A DNA stretch of 64,000 bases from Sporosarcina quadrami (GCF_014836615.1 NZ_JACSQN010000011.1:62001-126000), one strand, 5' to 3'. Counted from the first letter of the stretch, positions 8,772 to 17,887 are shown. The notes: generated from the letters alone by a model not told the origin. Program-made: numbers and translations.

Positions 8772-9308
8772 TTGATTCCAATTAGAAAATTGTTGTTGCT
8801 GTATTTTTTGCTGATTGCTTTACTGCTCGCAGGCTGTGTGGATGATGAAAAAGAAGAGGAAGAAATCATCGCATTGCCCCCTGAGGAAGCAGAAGTGGAT
8901 AAAACGATTACGATAAGACCTGAAATTGACATAATGATTGGTTTTGATAAAGGAGGCGCAAGGGCATCCCGAGATAAACACTGCTGGGAAGAAAAAGACA
9001 AAGAATGTTCCCTTGAGCCTACGCTTCCTTCAGAATTCTTGGACAGTTATATCGTTAATCCTATTAAACCTGGAGATGATATTCTATTCCAGTTCGCCGT
9101 CCCGGGGAATGACTTCGATTTCCCCACTCCTGATTCATTTATCGCATATATGCAAGAAGGTGATGAGATGAAACCGATAGAAGTTAAAAACAATACTATC
9201 CAAGCACCTCTGACCCCGGGTAAATATTACATGTCCGTCAAAGCGATATGGGACAGTGAGTTGAAAGGTGAAACGATTTATGCGTTTTCACTGATGGTCA
9301 AAGAGTGA
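8772..9308 (+). CDS. Hypothetical lipoprotein
   Basis: 178-residue predicted lipoprotein: short basic N-terminus IPIRKLLLL, hydrophobic core and lipobox LLAGC followed by an acidic stretch (DDEKEEEEI). The mature part has two Cys (KHCWEE, KECSLEP) and a probable beta-sandwich. The start is taken as TTG 8772, 5 nt after AAGGG, since this gives a normal lipoprotein signal; an in-frame ATG at 8697 would add 25 residues. No family recognised; monocistronic. Confidence 0.7.
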   Translation: MIPIRKLLLLYFLLIALLLAGCVDDEKEEEEIIALPPEEAEVDKTITIRPEIDIMIGFDKGGARASRDKHCWEEKDKECSLEPTLPSEFLDSYIVNPIKPGDDILFQFAVPGNDFDFPTPDSFIAYMQEGDEMKPIEVKNNTIQAPLTPGKYYMSVKAIWDSELKGETIYAFSLMVKE

Positions 9309-9427
9309 TCAGTATTTTCAATGATTCATTGTCGAGAGTTTGATTATTCCGTTCGTTTCAAATTTATCATTCTGAATAATCCTTCTTAAAATGAACATCC
9401 TTCCCCTATAACGGGAGGTGATTGGGC

Positions 9428-9598
9428 ATGGCTAAAGAAAAGAAGATCAAAAAGGGCAATTCGTTGGATCGAGAAGAGTTCGGGTACGGATTCGACATCA
9501 GTACGGATGATTTGAAAGTCATCGGCAAGAACAACCAGGCTGCCAAGCAGAAGGAACAAGTGAAGGAGCCGGAGAAAAATCGACCGCCTACAAATTGA
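9428..9598 (+). CDS. Small hydrophilic protein, 56 residues
   Basis: ATG 9428 is preceded by a strong GGGAGGTGAT site. The product MAKEKKIKKGNSLDREEF... is charged, with a central GYGFDISTDDL and a Lys/Glu-rich tail ending RPPTN; no TM segment or cysteine. It looks like the small acid-soluble or cytosolic basic proteins common in Bacillales, but I do not recognise the family. It lies just before the Met T-box leader. Confidence 0.65.
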   Translation: MAKEKKIKKGNSLDREEFGYGFDISTDDLKVIGKNNQAAKQKEQVKEPEKNRPPTN

Positions 9599-9604
9599 TA
9601 ACTA

Positions 9605-9633
9605 TTGATTTCTTCAAATAAAGTGACTATAAT
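9605..9633 (+). promoter_or_regulatory. SigA-type promoter of the metG T-box leader
   Basis: -35 TTGATT (9605-9610), 17-bp spacer, -10 TATAAT (9628-9633). Confidence 0.65.
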
Positions 9634-9639
9634 AAAAAC

Positions 9640-9938
9640 AACTACATCTTACAAAAGCTGTGAGAGGGAAAAGTAGGAAGAGGATGTCGCATAGAGAGCT
9701 TCTGACGGTGGAAATGAAGCGGACAAATCATCCGAACATGATCCTTGAGCTTCGCACTGAACATCTACGGACCAGTAGGCTGCGACGAGAGTTGGCACTT
9801 GTTATCTACGCCAGAGTATACGATTTTTCGGCGCGTACTTTTGGAGATGATCAGTGTGAACTGGTTGTGATGTAAGGTGGTACCACGGGTAAAGACCCCG
9901 TCCTTATCGATTTTTATCGATAGGGGCGGGGTTTTTTT
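9640..9938 (+). promoter_or_regulatory. T-box leader, methionine specifier
   Basis: A tRNA-sensing leader upstream of methionyl-tRNA synthetase. It has the stem I GGTGGAAATGAAG element near 9710, a candidate specifier codon ATG at 9738-9740 in the context GAACATGATCC, the conserved T-box sequence AAGGTGGTACCACGGG at 9874-9889 and a GC-rich terminator at about 9894-9938 (GACCCCGTCC with GGGGCGGGG, then seven T). Uncharged tRNA-Met is expected to stabilise the antiterminator and allow metG expression. A 71-codon ORF inside it is not a gene. Confidence 0.92.
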
Positions 9939-9962
9939 GTACTCAATTTAGGGGGAATGGAC

Positions 9963-11603
9963 ATGGCTGTTTTTATTGGAGGCGCTTGGCCGTATGCGAA
10001 TGGATCATTACATCTTGGTCATATCGCGGCATTGTTGCCAGGGGATATTTTAGCAAGGTATTACCGATTGAAAGGTGAAAAAGTTTTATATGTGTCAGGC
10101 AGTGATTGTAACGGGACACCGATTTCGATACGGGCCAATGCGGAGAATGTTACAGTGAAGGAGATTGCGGACCGTTTTCATACGGAATTTGTTGTTTCAT
10201 TCGCGAGACTCGGGTTCACGTACGATATTTATACACGAACAGACGGGACGTTCCACCACCAGATTGTCCGGCAAGTCTTTTTGAAACTGGTGGATCGGGG
10301 GTTAATTTTCAAGAAAGAAACGGATCAGACGTATTGTGAGTTTGACGAAAGATTTCTTCCAGACCGCTTCGTCGAAGGGATTTGTCCGCATTGTGGTTGT
10401 AAGGCGCGTGGCGATCAATGCGATCATTGCGGGTCACTATTGGATCCGTCCGAACTGCTTAACCGAACATGTAATCTTTGCGGCAATGAACCGACCACGA
10501 AGAAAACGGAACACTTTTATTTTAAATTAAGTGATTTTCAGGAGCAACTCGATACGTATGTTGCGAAAGCCAAACAGGAAGACAGATGGCGCGACAATGC
10601 CATCAACCAGTCGGAACGCTATTTGCGCGAAGGACTTCATGACCGTGCTGCTTCAAGGGATTTGGCGAATGGCGTCAATATTCCCGTTCTTGGTTACGAA
10701 GGTAAAAAAGTGTATGTGTGGATTGAGGCCGTCACAGGTTATTATTCCGCAAGCCGTGAATGGGCTGCTTTGAATCGGACCGATCTCGATGAGTATTGGA
10801 ACGAAGAGATGGTTTCCTATTACGTGCATGGTAAGGATAATATCCCTTTCCATACAATCATCTGGCCAGCAATTCTTATGGGGATTGACCAGGATAACGC
10901 CTTGCCGACACATGTCATTTCGAATGAATACTTGACGTTGGAAAAACGTAAATTGTCGACGAGCGAAAACTGGGCGGTATGGGTGCCAGATATGCTGGAC
11001 CGCTACCATCCTGATTCCCTGCGCTACTTTTTGACGGCCAATGCGCCTGAAAATCGCGATGCTGATTTTTCCTGGCGCGAGTTCATATATAGTCATAACT
11101 CCGAGTTGCTTGGCGCGTACGGGAATTTCGTGAACAGGACGTTGAAGTTCATCGAAAAATCATTTGCGAGTGTTGTGCCGCAGGCTGAAATCAATCTGGC
11201 GATGAAAGACCTGATTATAGGCCTTTATCCGATCGTTGGAGAGAAAATTGAAAAAGGCCATTTCAAAGAAGCTATTGAAATTATTTTCGAAGCGATCCGC
11301 AAGGCGAATAAATACTTTGATGATGAAAAGCCATGGCTTCAAATTAAGGACGAGGAAGCAACCTGTGCACAAACAATGGCGACATGCGTCTATCTCATTG
11401 CAAACTTTGCGCAACTCCTCTCCCCTTTCCTGCCGTTTTCAAGTGAGGATGTAGGGAAAATGCTGCGAATACAACAGTTTGAATGGCAAGAAGTGACGGT
11501 CGGTAGTCGTGTGTTGCCAGGTGTGTCACCGTTGTTCGAGCGGATTGACGTTGCGCGGATTGAGGAGGAATTGGAGAGACTGCATAGTGGGAAAATCGGA
11601 TAA
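9963..11603 (+). CDS. metG: Methionyl-tRNA synthetase, short form
   Basis: Class I aminoacyl-tRNA synthetase charging tRNA-Met. Visible motifs: the start of the fold [13 protein letters not shown] (HIGH box), four CxxC pairs of a double zinc knuckle (CPHCGC, CDHCGS, CNLCGN region, about residues 140-180), and RKLSTSENW in the KMSKS position. 546 residues; the C-terminal tRNA-binding (EMAP/Arc1p) domain of the long Bacillus MetRS is absent. ATG 9963 is chosen, 7 nt after AGGGGG. Controlled by the T-box upstream. The variant signature loop resembles the MetRS2-type enzymes known from some Bacillales, so this may be a second MetRS. Confidence 0.92.
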   Translation: MAVFIGGAWPYANGSLHLGHIAALLPGDILARYYRLKGEKVLYVSGSDCNGTPISIRANAENVTVKEIADRFHTEFVVSFARLGFTYDIYTRTDGTFHHQIVRQVFLKLVDRGLIFKKETDQTYCEFDERFLPDRFVEGICPHCGCKARGDQCDHCGSLLDPSELLNRTCNLCGNEPTTKKTEHFYFKLSDFQEQLDTYVAKAKQEDRWRDNAINQSERYLREGLHDRAASRDLANGVNIPVLGYEGKKVYVWIEAVTGYYSASREWAALNRTDLDEYWNEEMVSYYVHGKDNIPFHTIIWPAILMGIDQDNALPTHVISNEYLTLEKRKLSTSENWAVWVPDMLDRYHPDSLRYFLTANAPENRDADFSWREFIYSHNSELLGAYGNFVNRTLKFIEKSFASVVPQAEINLAMKDLIIGLYPIVGEKIEKGHFKEAIEIIFEAIRKANKYFDDEKPWLQIKDEEATCAQTMATCVYLIANFAQLLSPFLPFSSEDVGKMLRIQQFEWQEVTVGSRVLPGVSPLFERIDVARIEEELERLHSGKIG

Positions 11604-11616
11604 TGGTTGGATGGGT

Positions 11617-11647
11617 CTCTACTCTTAGGAGTGGAGGCTTTTTTTTA
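11617..11647 (+). terminator. Terminator of metG
   Basis: Stem CTCTACTC/GAGTGGAG with a TTAG loop followed by eight T. Confidence 0.7.
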
Positions 11648-11687
11648 GGGGTGGACAGAGCGGATTTGGGCAAGATTTTGGAGCGGC

Positions 11688-11735
11688 GGTGTGTAATCGG
11701 TGAGAGTCGGTGGTAAAGTCGGCAAAGTCCTTTCC
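11688..11735. repeat. Short relic of the 21-bp-period GGTGGTAA repeat
   Basis: Contains AATCGGTGAGAGTCGGTGGTAA followed by another AGTCGG, the same cores as the arrays near 5 kb and 28 kb, reduced to about two units. It sits between the metG terminator and the next gene. Confidence 0.6.
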
Positions 11736-11863
11736 AATCCTACACCCCATGCCAATCAGACTAATTCCACCTTCCAAAAAAGCATTTCATAAAATGCATG
11801 CAATTCACGCACCTTTTTGAGACAATAAGTGTATACAGGAAAAGGTTGGAAAGGGGGATTCGG

Positions 11864-12742
11864 GTGAAGGAACGTTATTTTTGGTTGGCTCTAGCGCTTA
11901 TCGGTATCAGTTGGATTACCAACTCCGTCTATGCGCAATCCAAACAATTGAAAGAGCCTATTTTTCTCGATCATTATATCGAGACGACAGCGGATGACTA
12001 TAATAATCTCACTTTTTATTATTTGGCAAATAAAAACGACCAGAGGCATCTCAATTATTTTACGATCAATGGCTTGAGTGCCTATGCGGAAAATGAATTC
12101 ATCTACTTGCCAGATACGCCATATAATCTACAGACGTTCACGCATCATGTACTTAGAAGCAAAACAATCAATCTGAGCAGTATTGATTTTGATTATCACT
12201 ACCCTGATGAAGATCTTATTTTTTCGGATGTATTTGCGGTATTCTCCGATAGTACAGGAATAAATGCTGCGATTGGAGAAGTTGTTATTCATCCAAAAGA
12301 AGACAACTCAATTTCCGGAGATTTGCCGCTTATGAGCACATCGTCCAGCATGGACACATCAGGGAACAGCAATTATAGATATGTTGCGACAGAACCGTTG
12401 ACAATAGAAGCCATATCATATCCTTTTTACGAGAACTTAATAGAGCATATATCGATTACAAGCAACCGGTCGGGAAGGTCGGATTCGAATTCAACCGACG
12501 TCAATCTAGAAGATATTGTGTACCCCATCTATCTTGACAAGGGGCAAACACTTAGAATTAACTTCAAGACCCGCGAAGAGAAATACATTCAAAATCCGAT
12601 TGCATTCTTCCTCGAAATTTCCGGAACAACTAAGCAAGAAAAGGCATTCACAACGTCTGCCTGGTACAACTATCAGCCGTATTTGACGCAAAGTGATGTC
12701 AATTCGATTATTCAGGCTAAAACAAGGAGGGATGCGGATTGA
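11864..12742 (+). CDS. Hypothetical exported protein
   Basis: 292 residues from GTG 11864, 6 nt after AGGGGG. The signal peptide ends near NSVYAQS. The rest is a soluble, Asn/Ser/Asp/Tyr-rich, predicted beta protein with no recognised domain. It overlaps the next gene by 4 bp (stop TGA with start TTG), so the two are coupled and may act together at the membrane. Unknown function. Confidence 0.75.
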   Translation: MKERYFWLALALIGISWITNSVYAQSKQLKEPIFLDHYIETTADDYNNLTFYYLANKNDQRHLNYFTINGLSAYAENEFIYLPDTPYNLQTFTHHVLRSKTINLSSIDFDYHYPDEDLIFSDVFAVFSDSTGINAAIGEVVIHPKEDNSISGDLPLMSTSSSMDTSGNSNYRYVATEPLTIEAISYPFYENLIEHISITSNRSGRSDSNSTDVNLEDIVYPIYLDKGQTLRINFKTREEKYIQNPIAFFLEISGTTKQEKAFTTSAWYNYQPYLTQSDVNSIIQAKTRRDAD

Positions 12743-13299
12743 ACAGTGCATTGCAGAGATTTTTCTGGGGCTATCTCTTCATTTTTTCCCGTATCCATAT
12801 TGGTATTGATCTACTTATGGACCCGGTCGGCTACTTATTGATTTATTCAGGGTGCAAGAAAATGGCCGTTGCTTATCCTCAGTCGAAGAAACCGATGGCC
12901 GTTGCACTTGTCGGAATGGTCGTTTCCATCCCTTCCGTCTTTGTGAATTTATCAGAACCTACCCTTGCCTATAGTTGGTCGGTATACAGTATCGGGTTAT
13001 TCATTATAAAAGTGGTTGCAGCCTATTACTTATTCTTGTTGTTAATGGAAATCGTCAATACACTCAGCGAACCCGCGTTAATTCATAGAACGCGGAATAC
13101 ATTTAAGTACTTGATAGGATTTCATCTAACCGCATTCGCACTCATGTCCTTTTACGTCAACACTTCCGGAGATGGCTGGATAGTTTTGAATATAATTGCA
13201 ACAATCGGTGTCCTTCTAATGGATATCCTGTTTTTATTTCTACTGAGGGCGATTCGAAAGGTTGCTCCTGATAGTGTTCGAATTGATGTTACAATTTAA
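12739..13299 (+). CDS. Hypothetical multi-pass membrane protein
   Basis: 186 residues from TTG 12739, 7 nt after AAGGAGGG and overlapping the upstream stop. About five TM helices are visible (around 8-40, 52-72, 78-108, 124-142, 150-176). No cysteine or charged motif marks it as a known transporter. Likely a membrane partner of the exported protein encoded upstream, by its coupling. Confidence 0.75.
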   Translation: MNSALQRFFWGYLFIFSRIHIGIDLLMDPVGYLLIYSGCKKMAVAYPQSKKPMAVALVGMVVSIPSVFVNLSEPTLAYSWSVYSIGLFIIKVVAAYYLFLLLMEIVNTLSEPALIHRTRNTFKYLIGFHLTAFALMSFYVNTSGDGWIVLNIIATIGVLLMDILFLFLLRAIRKVAPDSVRIDVTI

Positions 13300-13324
13300 A
13301 AAGAAAATTTTGGGGGTTAATAAT

Positions 13325-14218
13325 TTGTTTAAAAATGAAAGAAATCAAGTAAGAGCCGGCTGGCTAATTCTGATTACATTCGTAGCGATGTTCATTGCTC
13401 AACAGTTGTTTGCTTTACCAGGTATATTTGCATTGATGCTCGTTGACTTTTCAAGCTTGGGGAGCGGTTCAGAAGCGGAAGTCATGAATTCCCTCGATAG
13501 TCACCCGTGGATTTTCCTTCTGACGCAAGGGGGTGGTACAATTGGCGGAATGCTCATTACCCTATTATTATGGAAGTTCATGAATAAAAGAACGTTGAAA
13601 GATCTTGGATTCAGAGGTATTCTGAAAGATCTGGGCTTCGGTCTGTTGCTTGGCGCGTTGTCCATTTTCGTCATTTTCGTTCTCTTGTATGTGACAGGGA
13701 ATGCCAAGTTGCTGAATACCTTCACAACCCCTGAATTCTCTACGTATACAGTTACATTCCTCATTTTGTTCATTATCGTCGGTTTCTCTGAAGAGATGTT
13801 CTTCAGAGGGTATGTGATGTCGACGATGGCGAATCGGGGAAATCCGCGTTGGCTCATGTATGTCGTTTCTGCCGTCGTATTCAGTTTGGCACACGGGATG
13901 AATCCGAATGTCAGTATTTTAGGGTTAGTTAATATTGCGTTAGTCGGTGTTCTTTTCGCCTATATGTTCATTGCGACAAATAGTTTGTGGCTGCCGATCG
14001 GGTACCATATTACATGGAATTACTTCCAAGGGAATGTGTTCGGATTCGCTGTCAGTGGAATAACGCCACATGGCATTTATAATGTGTCTGTTGAAGGCGG
14101 CAATGATTTATTGACAGGGGGCGCATTTGGACTCGAAGGCGGACTGTTGGCGACATTACTCATTGTATTGGGGTACTTCGTGACAAGAATGTATGCGAAG
14201 AACAAGGTACAAGCGTAA
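13325..14218 (+). CDS. CPBP family intramembrane metalloprotease (CAAX prenyl protease/Abi type)
   Basis: 297-residue membrane protein of the CPBP/Abi family. It has the family motifs SEEMFFRGY (EExxxR), FSLAHG with a conserved His, and WLPIGYHITWNYFQG, spread over about eight TM helices. The start is TTG 13325, 8 nt after GGGGG; it gives the N-terminus FKNERNQVRAGW, which fits the family. The family proteases act on membrane substrates and sometimes in bacteriocin self-immunity; the actual substrate is unknown. It may be the third gene of the 11.9-14.2 kb cluster. Confidence 0.85.
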   Translation: MFKNERNQVRAGWLILITFVAMFIAQQLFALPGIFALMLVDFSSLGSGSEAEVMNSLDSHPWIFLLTQGGGTIGGMLITLLLWKFMNKRTLKDLGFRGILKDLGFGLLLGALSIFVIFVLLYVTGNAKLLNTFTTPEFSTYTVTFLILFIIVGFSEEMFFRGYVMSTMANRGNPRWLMYVVSAVVFSLAHGMNPNVSILGLVNIALVGVLFAYMFIATNSLWLPIGYHITWNYFQGNVFGFAVSGITPHGIYNVSVEGGNDLLTGGAFGLEGGLLATLLIVLGYFVTRMYAKNKVQA

Positions 14219-14311
14219 TTGGACTAATGTGACAGTCCCAATTTTATATATACAATTATCCAAGCGATAAGTGAAAAAACCATCCAGGAGAAGTTTCATT
14301 TCCTATTACAA

Positions 14312-14342
14312 AGCTGCCTATTCAACGGCAGCCTTTTTTCGT
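14312..14342 (+). terminator. Terminator at the end of the CPBP gene
   Basis: AAAGCTGCC / GGCAGCCTTTTTT hairpin. Its right arm overlaps the last codons of the convergent EamA gene. Confidence 0.7.
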
Positions 14343-15220
14343 CTTCCGCTGAACGTCAAAACGAGGATGCCTCCGAGCAATAAAGTGATTCCTGTCCAGG
14401 ATAGAAGATCCAATCTTTCTCCGACAATTACTACGCTTAAAACAGCTGCCGTAAGCGGTTCAGCCAGTGACAGTGTGACAGCTGATGAAGATGGGATTTT
14501 CCGAAGACCGACTGAAAATAGAATATACGCGATGCTCGTCGTCGCGATGCCGAGGTAAACCACTGTCGAAATGCCGAGGTAAACCACTGTCGAAATGCCG
14601 GACACCGTTACCAATCCTTTCGTTTCAAATAAGAATAAGAATGGCATAAGCATGAAAGCGCTTATTGAGAAGATGACCGCCACCGACGGGATTGCTTCTG
14701 CTTTTTTCAATACCTCTTTGTTAAATAAGGTGTAAAAAGCGAATAACAGACCCGCGAAAAGAGACAGTGATACCCCGATAGGATTCACAACAAGCCCTTC
14801 TTTATTTGAAAACAGTAAAATGCATCCGACAACTGCCATGGATGTTGCAGTGAGCCAGATCTTTGTCGGCCTCGTTTTGAGAATCAGCCATTCTATAAGA
14901 CCAGAAAACATCGGTGCGCTTCCGATAGCGACTACTGTTCCAATGGCGATACCGGTTAATCGAATGGAAGTAAAAAAGCAGTATTGGAAAATCGCCATTG
15001 CCAATGCCGCTAAGACTGTCGATTTCCATGGCCAATCACGGAAATTGATTTTACGTAATATGAGCATAATGAAGAGCAGTGTAAATCCACCTACCGCTAG
15101 TCTCGAAGCGCCGACTGCCAACGGATGAACCGTTTGCGGCATGAATGTTTGAGCGGTACCTGTAGTACCCCATAGCATGGCGCCAAGCAGGACCGTCAAA
15201 TAGGCAATTCGCTTTGACAA
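14318..15220 (-). CDS. EamA/DMT-family transporter
   Basis: 300-residue, ten-TM drug/metabolite transporter with two EamA halves (about 5-140 and 150-295). The first half contains GAMLWGTTGTAQ and the second a matching SLAEPLTAAVLSVVIVGE near the end. Two adjacent identical octapeptides, STVVYLGI, at about residues 215-231 come from an exact 24-bp tandem duplication, so the protein is 8 residues longer than its undamaged form would be, in or before TM8. Substrate unknown. Confidence 0.88.
   Translation of the reverse strand: MSKRIAYLTVLLGAMLWGTTGTAQTFMPQTVHPLAVGASRLAVGGFTLLFIMLILRKINFRDWPWKSTVLAALAMAIFQYCFFTSIRLTGIAIGTVVAIGSAPMFSGLIEWLILKTRPTKIWLTATSMAVVGCILLFSNKEGLVVNPIGVSLSLFAGLLFAFYTLFNKEVLKKAEAIPSVAVIFSISAFMLMPFLFLFETKGLVTVSGISTVVYLGISTVVYLGIATTSIAYILFSVGLRKIPSSSAVTLSLAEPLTAAVLSVVIVGERLDLLSWTGITLLLGGILVLTFSGRRKKAAVE
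14547..14594. repeat. Perfect 24-bp tandem duplication inside the EamA gene
   Basis: Two adjacent exact copies starting ATGCCGAGGTAAACC, at 14547-14570 and 14571-14594, followed by a further 6 matching bases. In frame: duplicates STVVYLGI. Confidence 0.95.
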
Positions 15221-15392
15221 AGTAATCCCCCCAATACATTGAATATATCATCTTTTCAGAGAAAAATAATCTACTTTTACAACTTCATATTTGAGAGAGA
15301 GTAGCTACTTCCAGACTTTCACCTAATTTCCTCAATATATAATCCGAAGATTTTACGTCCTATGTTAAACTAAATAAAAGGAGTTGCAACGA

Positions 15393-16496
15393 ATGGTTCA
15401 ATCTACTGCAGCAAGTAAATTATTAATGGAAGCAACGCAATTTATAAAAAATTGTTACGACGAACTTGGCGAATCTGAAGAAACACAATTGAAACGTATT
15501 GAAGAAATCAAACACGAAATACACACAACTGGAACTTATACTCATCAATCGTTTGAATTAGCACATGGAGCAAAAATGGCTTGGCGGAATAGTAATCGTT
15601 GTATAGGGAGATTACTTTGGAATACATTACATATTTTTGATGCGCGAGATGTGCATACAGCAGACGCTGCATATGAAAAATTAGTTAATCATATTGAATT
15701 TGCAACAAATGACGGGAAAATCCGGTCTGTAATCACCATTTTCCCTCCACGTAATAATGGAAAAGATCCTCTTAGAATTTGGAACCACCAATTGCTGCGT
15801 TATGCTGGATACAAAGAAGGCGATAACATAATTGGCGATTCAACATCACTCAACTTCACAAGAATGTGTGAAAAATTGGGATGGCAAGGAAATAAGACTC
15901 CCTTTGATATTCTTCCTCTTGTCATTCAAGCATTCGGTGAAAAACCTAAATTATTTACGATTCCTCATGAACTTGTTAAAGAAGTGCCTATTATCCACCC
16001 GCATCTTGACGGGTTTAACAAGTTGGGTGTTAAGTGGTATGCTGTTCCAATTATTTCAAGCATGCGTTTAGAGATTGGTGGAATTGATTACCCAATGGCT
16101 CCGTTTAATGGGTGGTATATGGGTACTGAAATTGGAGCAAGAAACTTGGCAGATTCAGATCGGTATAATTTATTGCCAGCAGTTGCAGAACTAATGGGTT
16201 TAGATACGAAGCTAAACCGATCACTGTGGATAGATAAAGCTTTAGTCGAATTAAATATTGCGGTGTTGCATTCTTATCAACAGTCGGGTGTGACCATTAT
16301 TGACCACCATACAGCTGCAAAGCAATTCAATAGTTTTGAAGAAAACGAAGAAAAAAACGGACGCTCTGTTACAGGGAATTGGCCCTGGCTTATTCCTCCA
16401 CTATCACCGGCTTCAACACATATTTACCATAAACCTTATAACAATGAAATTCTAACTCCGAACTATTTTTATCAACCGGACCCACAGGAAGACTAG
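15393..16496 (+). CDS. nos: Nitric oxide synthase oxygenase
   Basis: Bacterial NOS oxygenase-domain protein, 367 residues, the usual length for the stand-alone form that borrows electrons from cellular reductases to turn L-arginine into NO and citrulline. WRNSNRCIGR carries the heme-thiolate Cys; substrate and pterin-site regions follow, including the stretch from EIGGIDYPMAPFNGWYMGTE with the Arg-binding Glu. ATG 15393 follows AAGGAG by 9 nt. Monocistronic; the integrative element begins 136 bp after its stop codon. NO from this enzyme is known in Bacillus to protect against oxidative stress and antibiotics. Confidence 0.96.
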   Translation: MVQSTAASKLLMEATQFIKNCYDELGESEETQLKRIEEIKHEIHTTGTYTHQSFELAHGAKMAWRNSNRCIGRLLWNTLHIFDARDVHTADAAYEKLVNHIEFATNDGKIRSVITIFPPRNNGKDPLRIWNHQLLRYAGYKEGDNIIGDSTSLNFTRMCEKLGWQGNKTPFDILPLVIQAFGEKPKLFTIPHELVKEVPIIHPHLDGFNKLGVKWYAVPIISSMRLEIGGIDYPMAPFNGWYMGTEIGARNLADSDRYNLLPAVAELMGLDTKLNRSLWIDKALVELNIAVLHSYQQSGVTIIDHHTAAKQFNSFEENEEKNGRSVTGNWPWLIPPLSPASTHIYHKPYNNEILTPNYFYQPDPQED

Positions 16497-16632
16497 TCGG
16501 ATGCTTCAGATTCATTGAAAAAGCCATCAGTTAGTAGAGCCATACGGTCAATTTACTCACCTATAAAAGTAATTTTTTTCACGACAGAATAATGCTAGTA
16601 GTGATGCCTGATTCATATACAGAACACTATTA

Positions 16633-16716
16633 TACACATTGCTATTTACAAATCCTTATAAACACTGGTATTATAGCTCTTGTTAAACGTGGTTCGTAAC
16701 CATCCCACGAAAAAAA
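16633..16716 (+). repeat. Left 84-bp attachment-site repeat (attL)
   Basis: Identical base for base to 20492-20575. It includes -35 TTTACA (16645-16650), -10 TATTAT (16669-16674) and the preQ1 aptamer core (from 16688), but after the A run the sequence continues TCGAATT instead of CTAGGAG. The 3' pseudoknot strand and ribosome binding site are therefore missing here, and the promoter points into the element. Confidence 0.93.
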
Positions 16717-16889
16717 TCGAATTATTCAAAGTCAGATGAAAAAACAACATTTACTTCTGAAATCTGTCGTATCAAGGTTTGAATGGTATTTCATGAGAAT
16801 AATAGTTCAACTAGAATCGAATAAAGTAAACTGAAAACCGATTTCATTTTACACATTTTTTACACATAAGATTAAAATGATAAATATAA

Positions 16890-16917
16890 AGAGGAGGCTT
16901 CAGTCCCTCTTTTTTTG
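16890..16917 (+). terminator. Terminator-like hairpin near the left end of the element
   Basis: AGAGG and CCTCT arms around a 10-nt loop followed by seven T. It would stop transcripts from the attL promoter. Confidence 0.6.
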
Positions 16918-16968
16918 TTTTCAGTTTTTCAAGTAAGCTAGTTTAATTTTTTCGTTTTTGTCTTCTGT

Positions 16969-17203
16969 TTATCGCTCAAGCATTTTGACTATTTGATCAC
17001 CATGGATGAGTACGATATCACCTTCTTCTTAAGCACCATGCACAGAACCAACACTCGGGTTCAAAAACAAAAAAAAACATCTCATATTCATGTTTAAGTT
17101 ACGTTGGACTACAAATCGCTTCTGCTTTATTAGGTATATATGTTCCGAACAAAGTCACGAGCATTAAAGCTATAACAATTATAAACAATCACTTTTTCAT
17201 CAT
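16969..17203 (-). pseudogene. Remnant of a small exported-protein gene
   Basis: On the minus strand, GAGGAAGA then ATG ATG AAA AAG TGA. After that in-frame stop comes LFIIVIALMLVTLFG and a signal-peptidase-like end NKAEA. Farther on, in another frame, GDIVLIHGDQIVKMLER precedes a stop. The pieces look like a signal peptide and a short mature part broken by a nonsense codon and a frameshift. The parent family is not recognised. The 16717-17485 stretch otherwise shows no gene. Confidence 0.4.
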
Positions 17204-17415
17204 AATGGGGTCTTCCTCAATATTTTCTAAACACTCCTGGTGGTCACCTAATATTGACAATATAATCTGATCATGGAACTAGCCGATATGGCACTTTTTA
17301 TCTTGGAAAGGAAACACAAAGAGGTGGATGGGTTCAAGGCGTCTCGAACAAGAATTCTCAATCCCCTTTTTATGTTGCAATCCAACTATATCCCGAAAAA
17401 TATAAAATCAGCTAA

Positions 17416-17467
17416 AAAAGGTTGTCCAAGTGTCAGTAAAACTGACTTTCTGGACAACCTTTTTAAT
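17416..17467 (-). terminator. Terminator of the secreted-protein gene
   Basis: Long stem AAAAAGGTTGTCCA with TGGACAACCTTTT around an inner pairing AGTCAGTTTTACTGAC; T runs on both strands. It lies 20 bp after the stop of the minus-strand gene. Confidence 0.8.
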
Positions 17468-17485
17468 GAACATACTGACTTACTA

Positions 17486-17887
17486 TTACCAAACGTGTCT
17501 GTCGCTAATTTTGACTTTCTGCTCATATCGGTCACCGCAAATACAAACATAATCGGTCACTCTAAATGTCCAATATTGTTTACAGTTTAATTTTGTGATA
17601 TTCTCACTCACTACATGAGTATGCAGGCCCATATACTCTTCTCTAGTAGTAACCTTCCCTGCGTTATACCTATGATGTTCATCAGGCCAGTAGCTACATG
17701 GAATGTACATAGGATTTACAATGCTGTCAAAAAACTCATCAGTCTCTTCGCTAATGACATCCGCTTTGTCTTCTGAAGCAAAACTAGCTGATGGAGCTGT
17801 GATGAACAGAGCAGCAACAAAAAGGGAGATCAATAGTTTTTTTATACCGCTCATTCCATCAATTTCTACAAATAGTGTATTTTTCAT
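17486..17887 (-). CDS. Small secreted protein, function unknown (element cargo)
   Basis: 133 residues from ATG 17887 with a near-perfect AAAGGAGGTG site. N-terminal signal: a short extension, then MSGIKKLLISLFVAALFI and a likely cleavage after PSASFAS. The mature part is about 95 residues with Cys in YIPCSYW, KLNCKQY and VCICGDR, plus several His (DEHHRY, LHTHVV), which suggests disulfides or metal binding. Divergent from the M28 peptidase gene, sharing a 90-bp promoter region. I do not recognise the family. Confidence 0.75.
   Translation of the reverse strand: MKNTLFVEIDGMSGIKKLLISLFVAALFITAPSASFASEDKADVISEETDEFFDSIVNPMYIPCSYWPDEHHRYNAGKVTTREEYMGLHTHVVSENITKLNCKQYWTFRVTDYVCICGDRYEQKVKISDRHVW

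Noticed and set aside
9660-9875. 71-codon ORF before metG
   Set aside because: Lies wholly inside the T-box leader.
17273-17590. 105-codon plus-strand ORF
   Set aside because: Crosses the terminator hairpin and the coding region of the well-supported minus-strand secreted-protein gene; no ribosome binding site.
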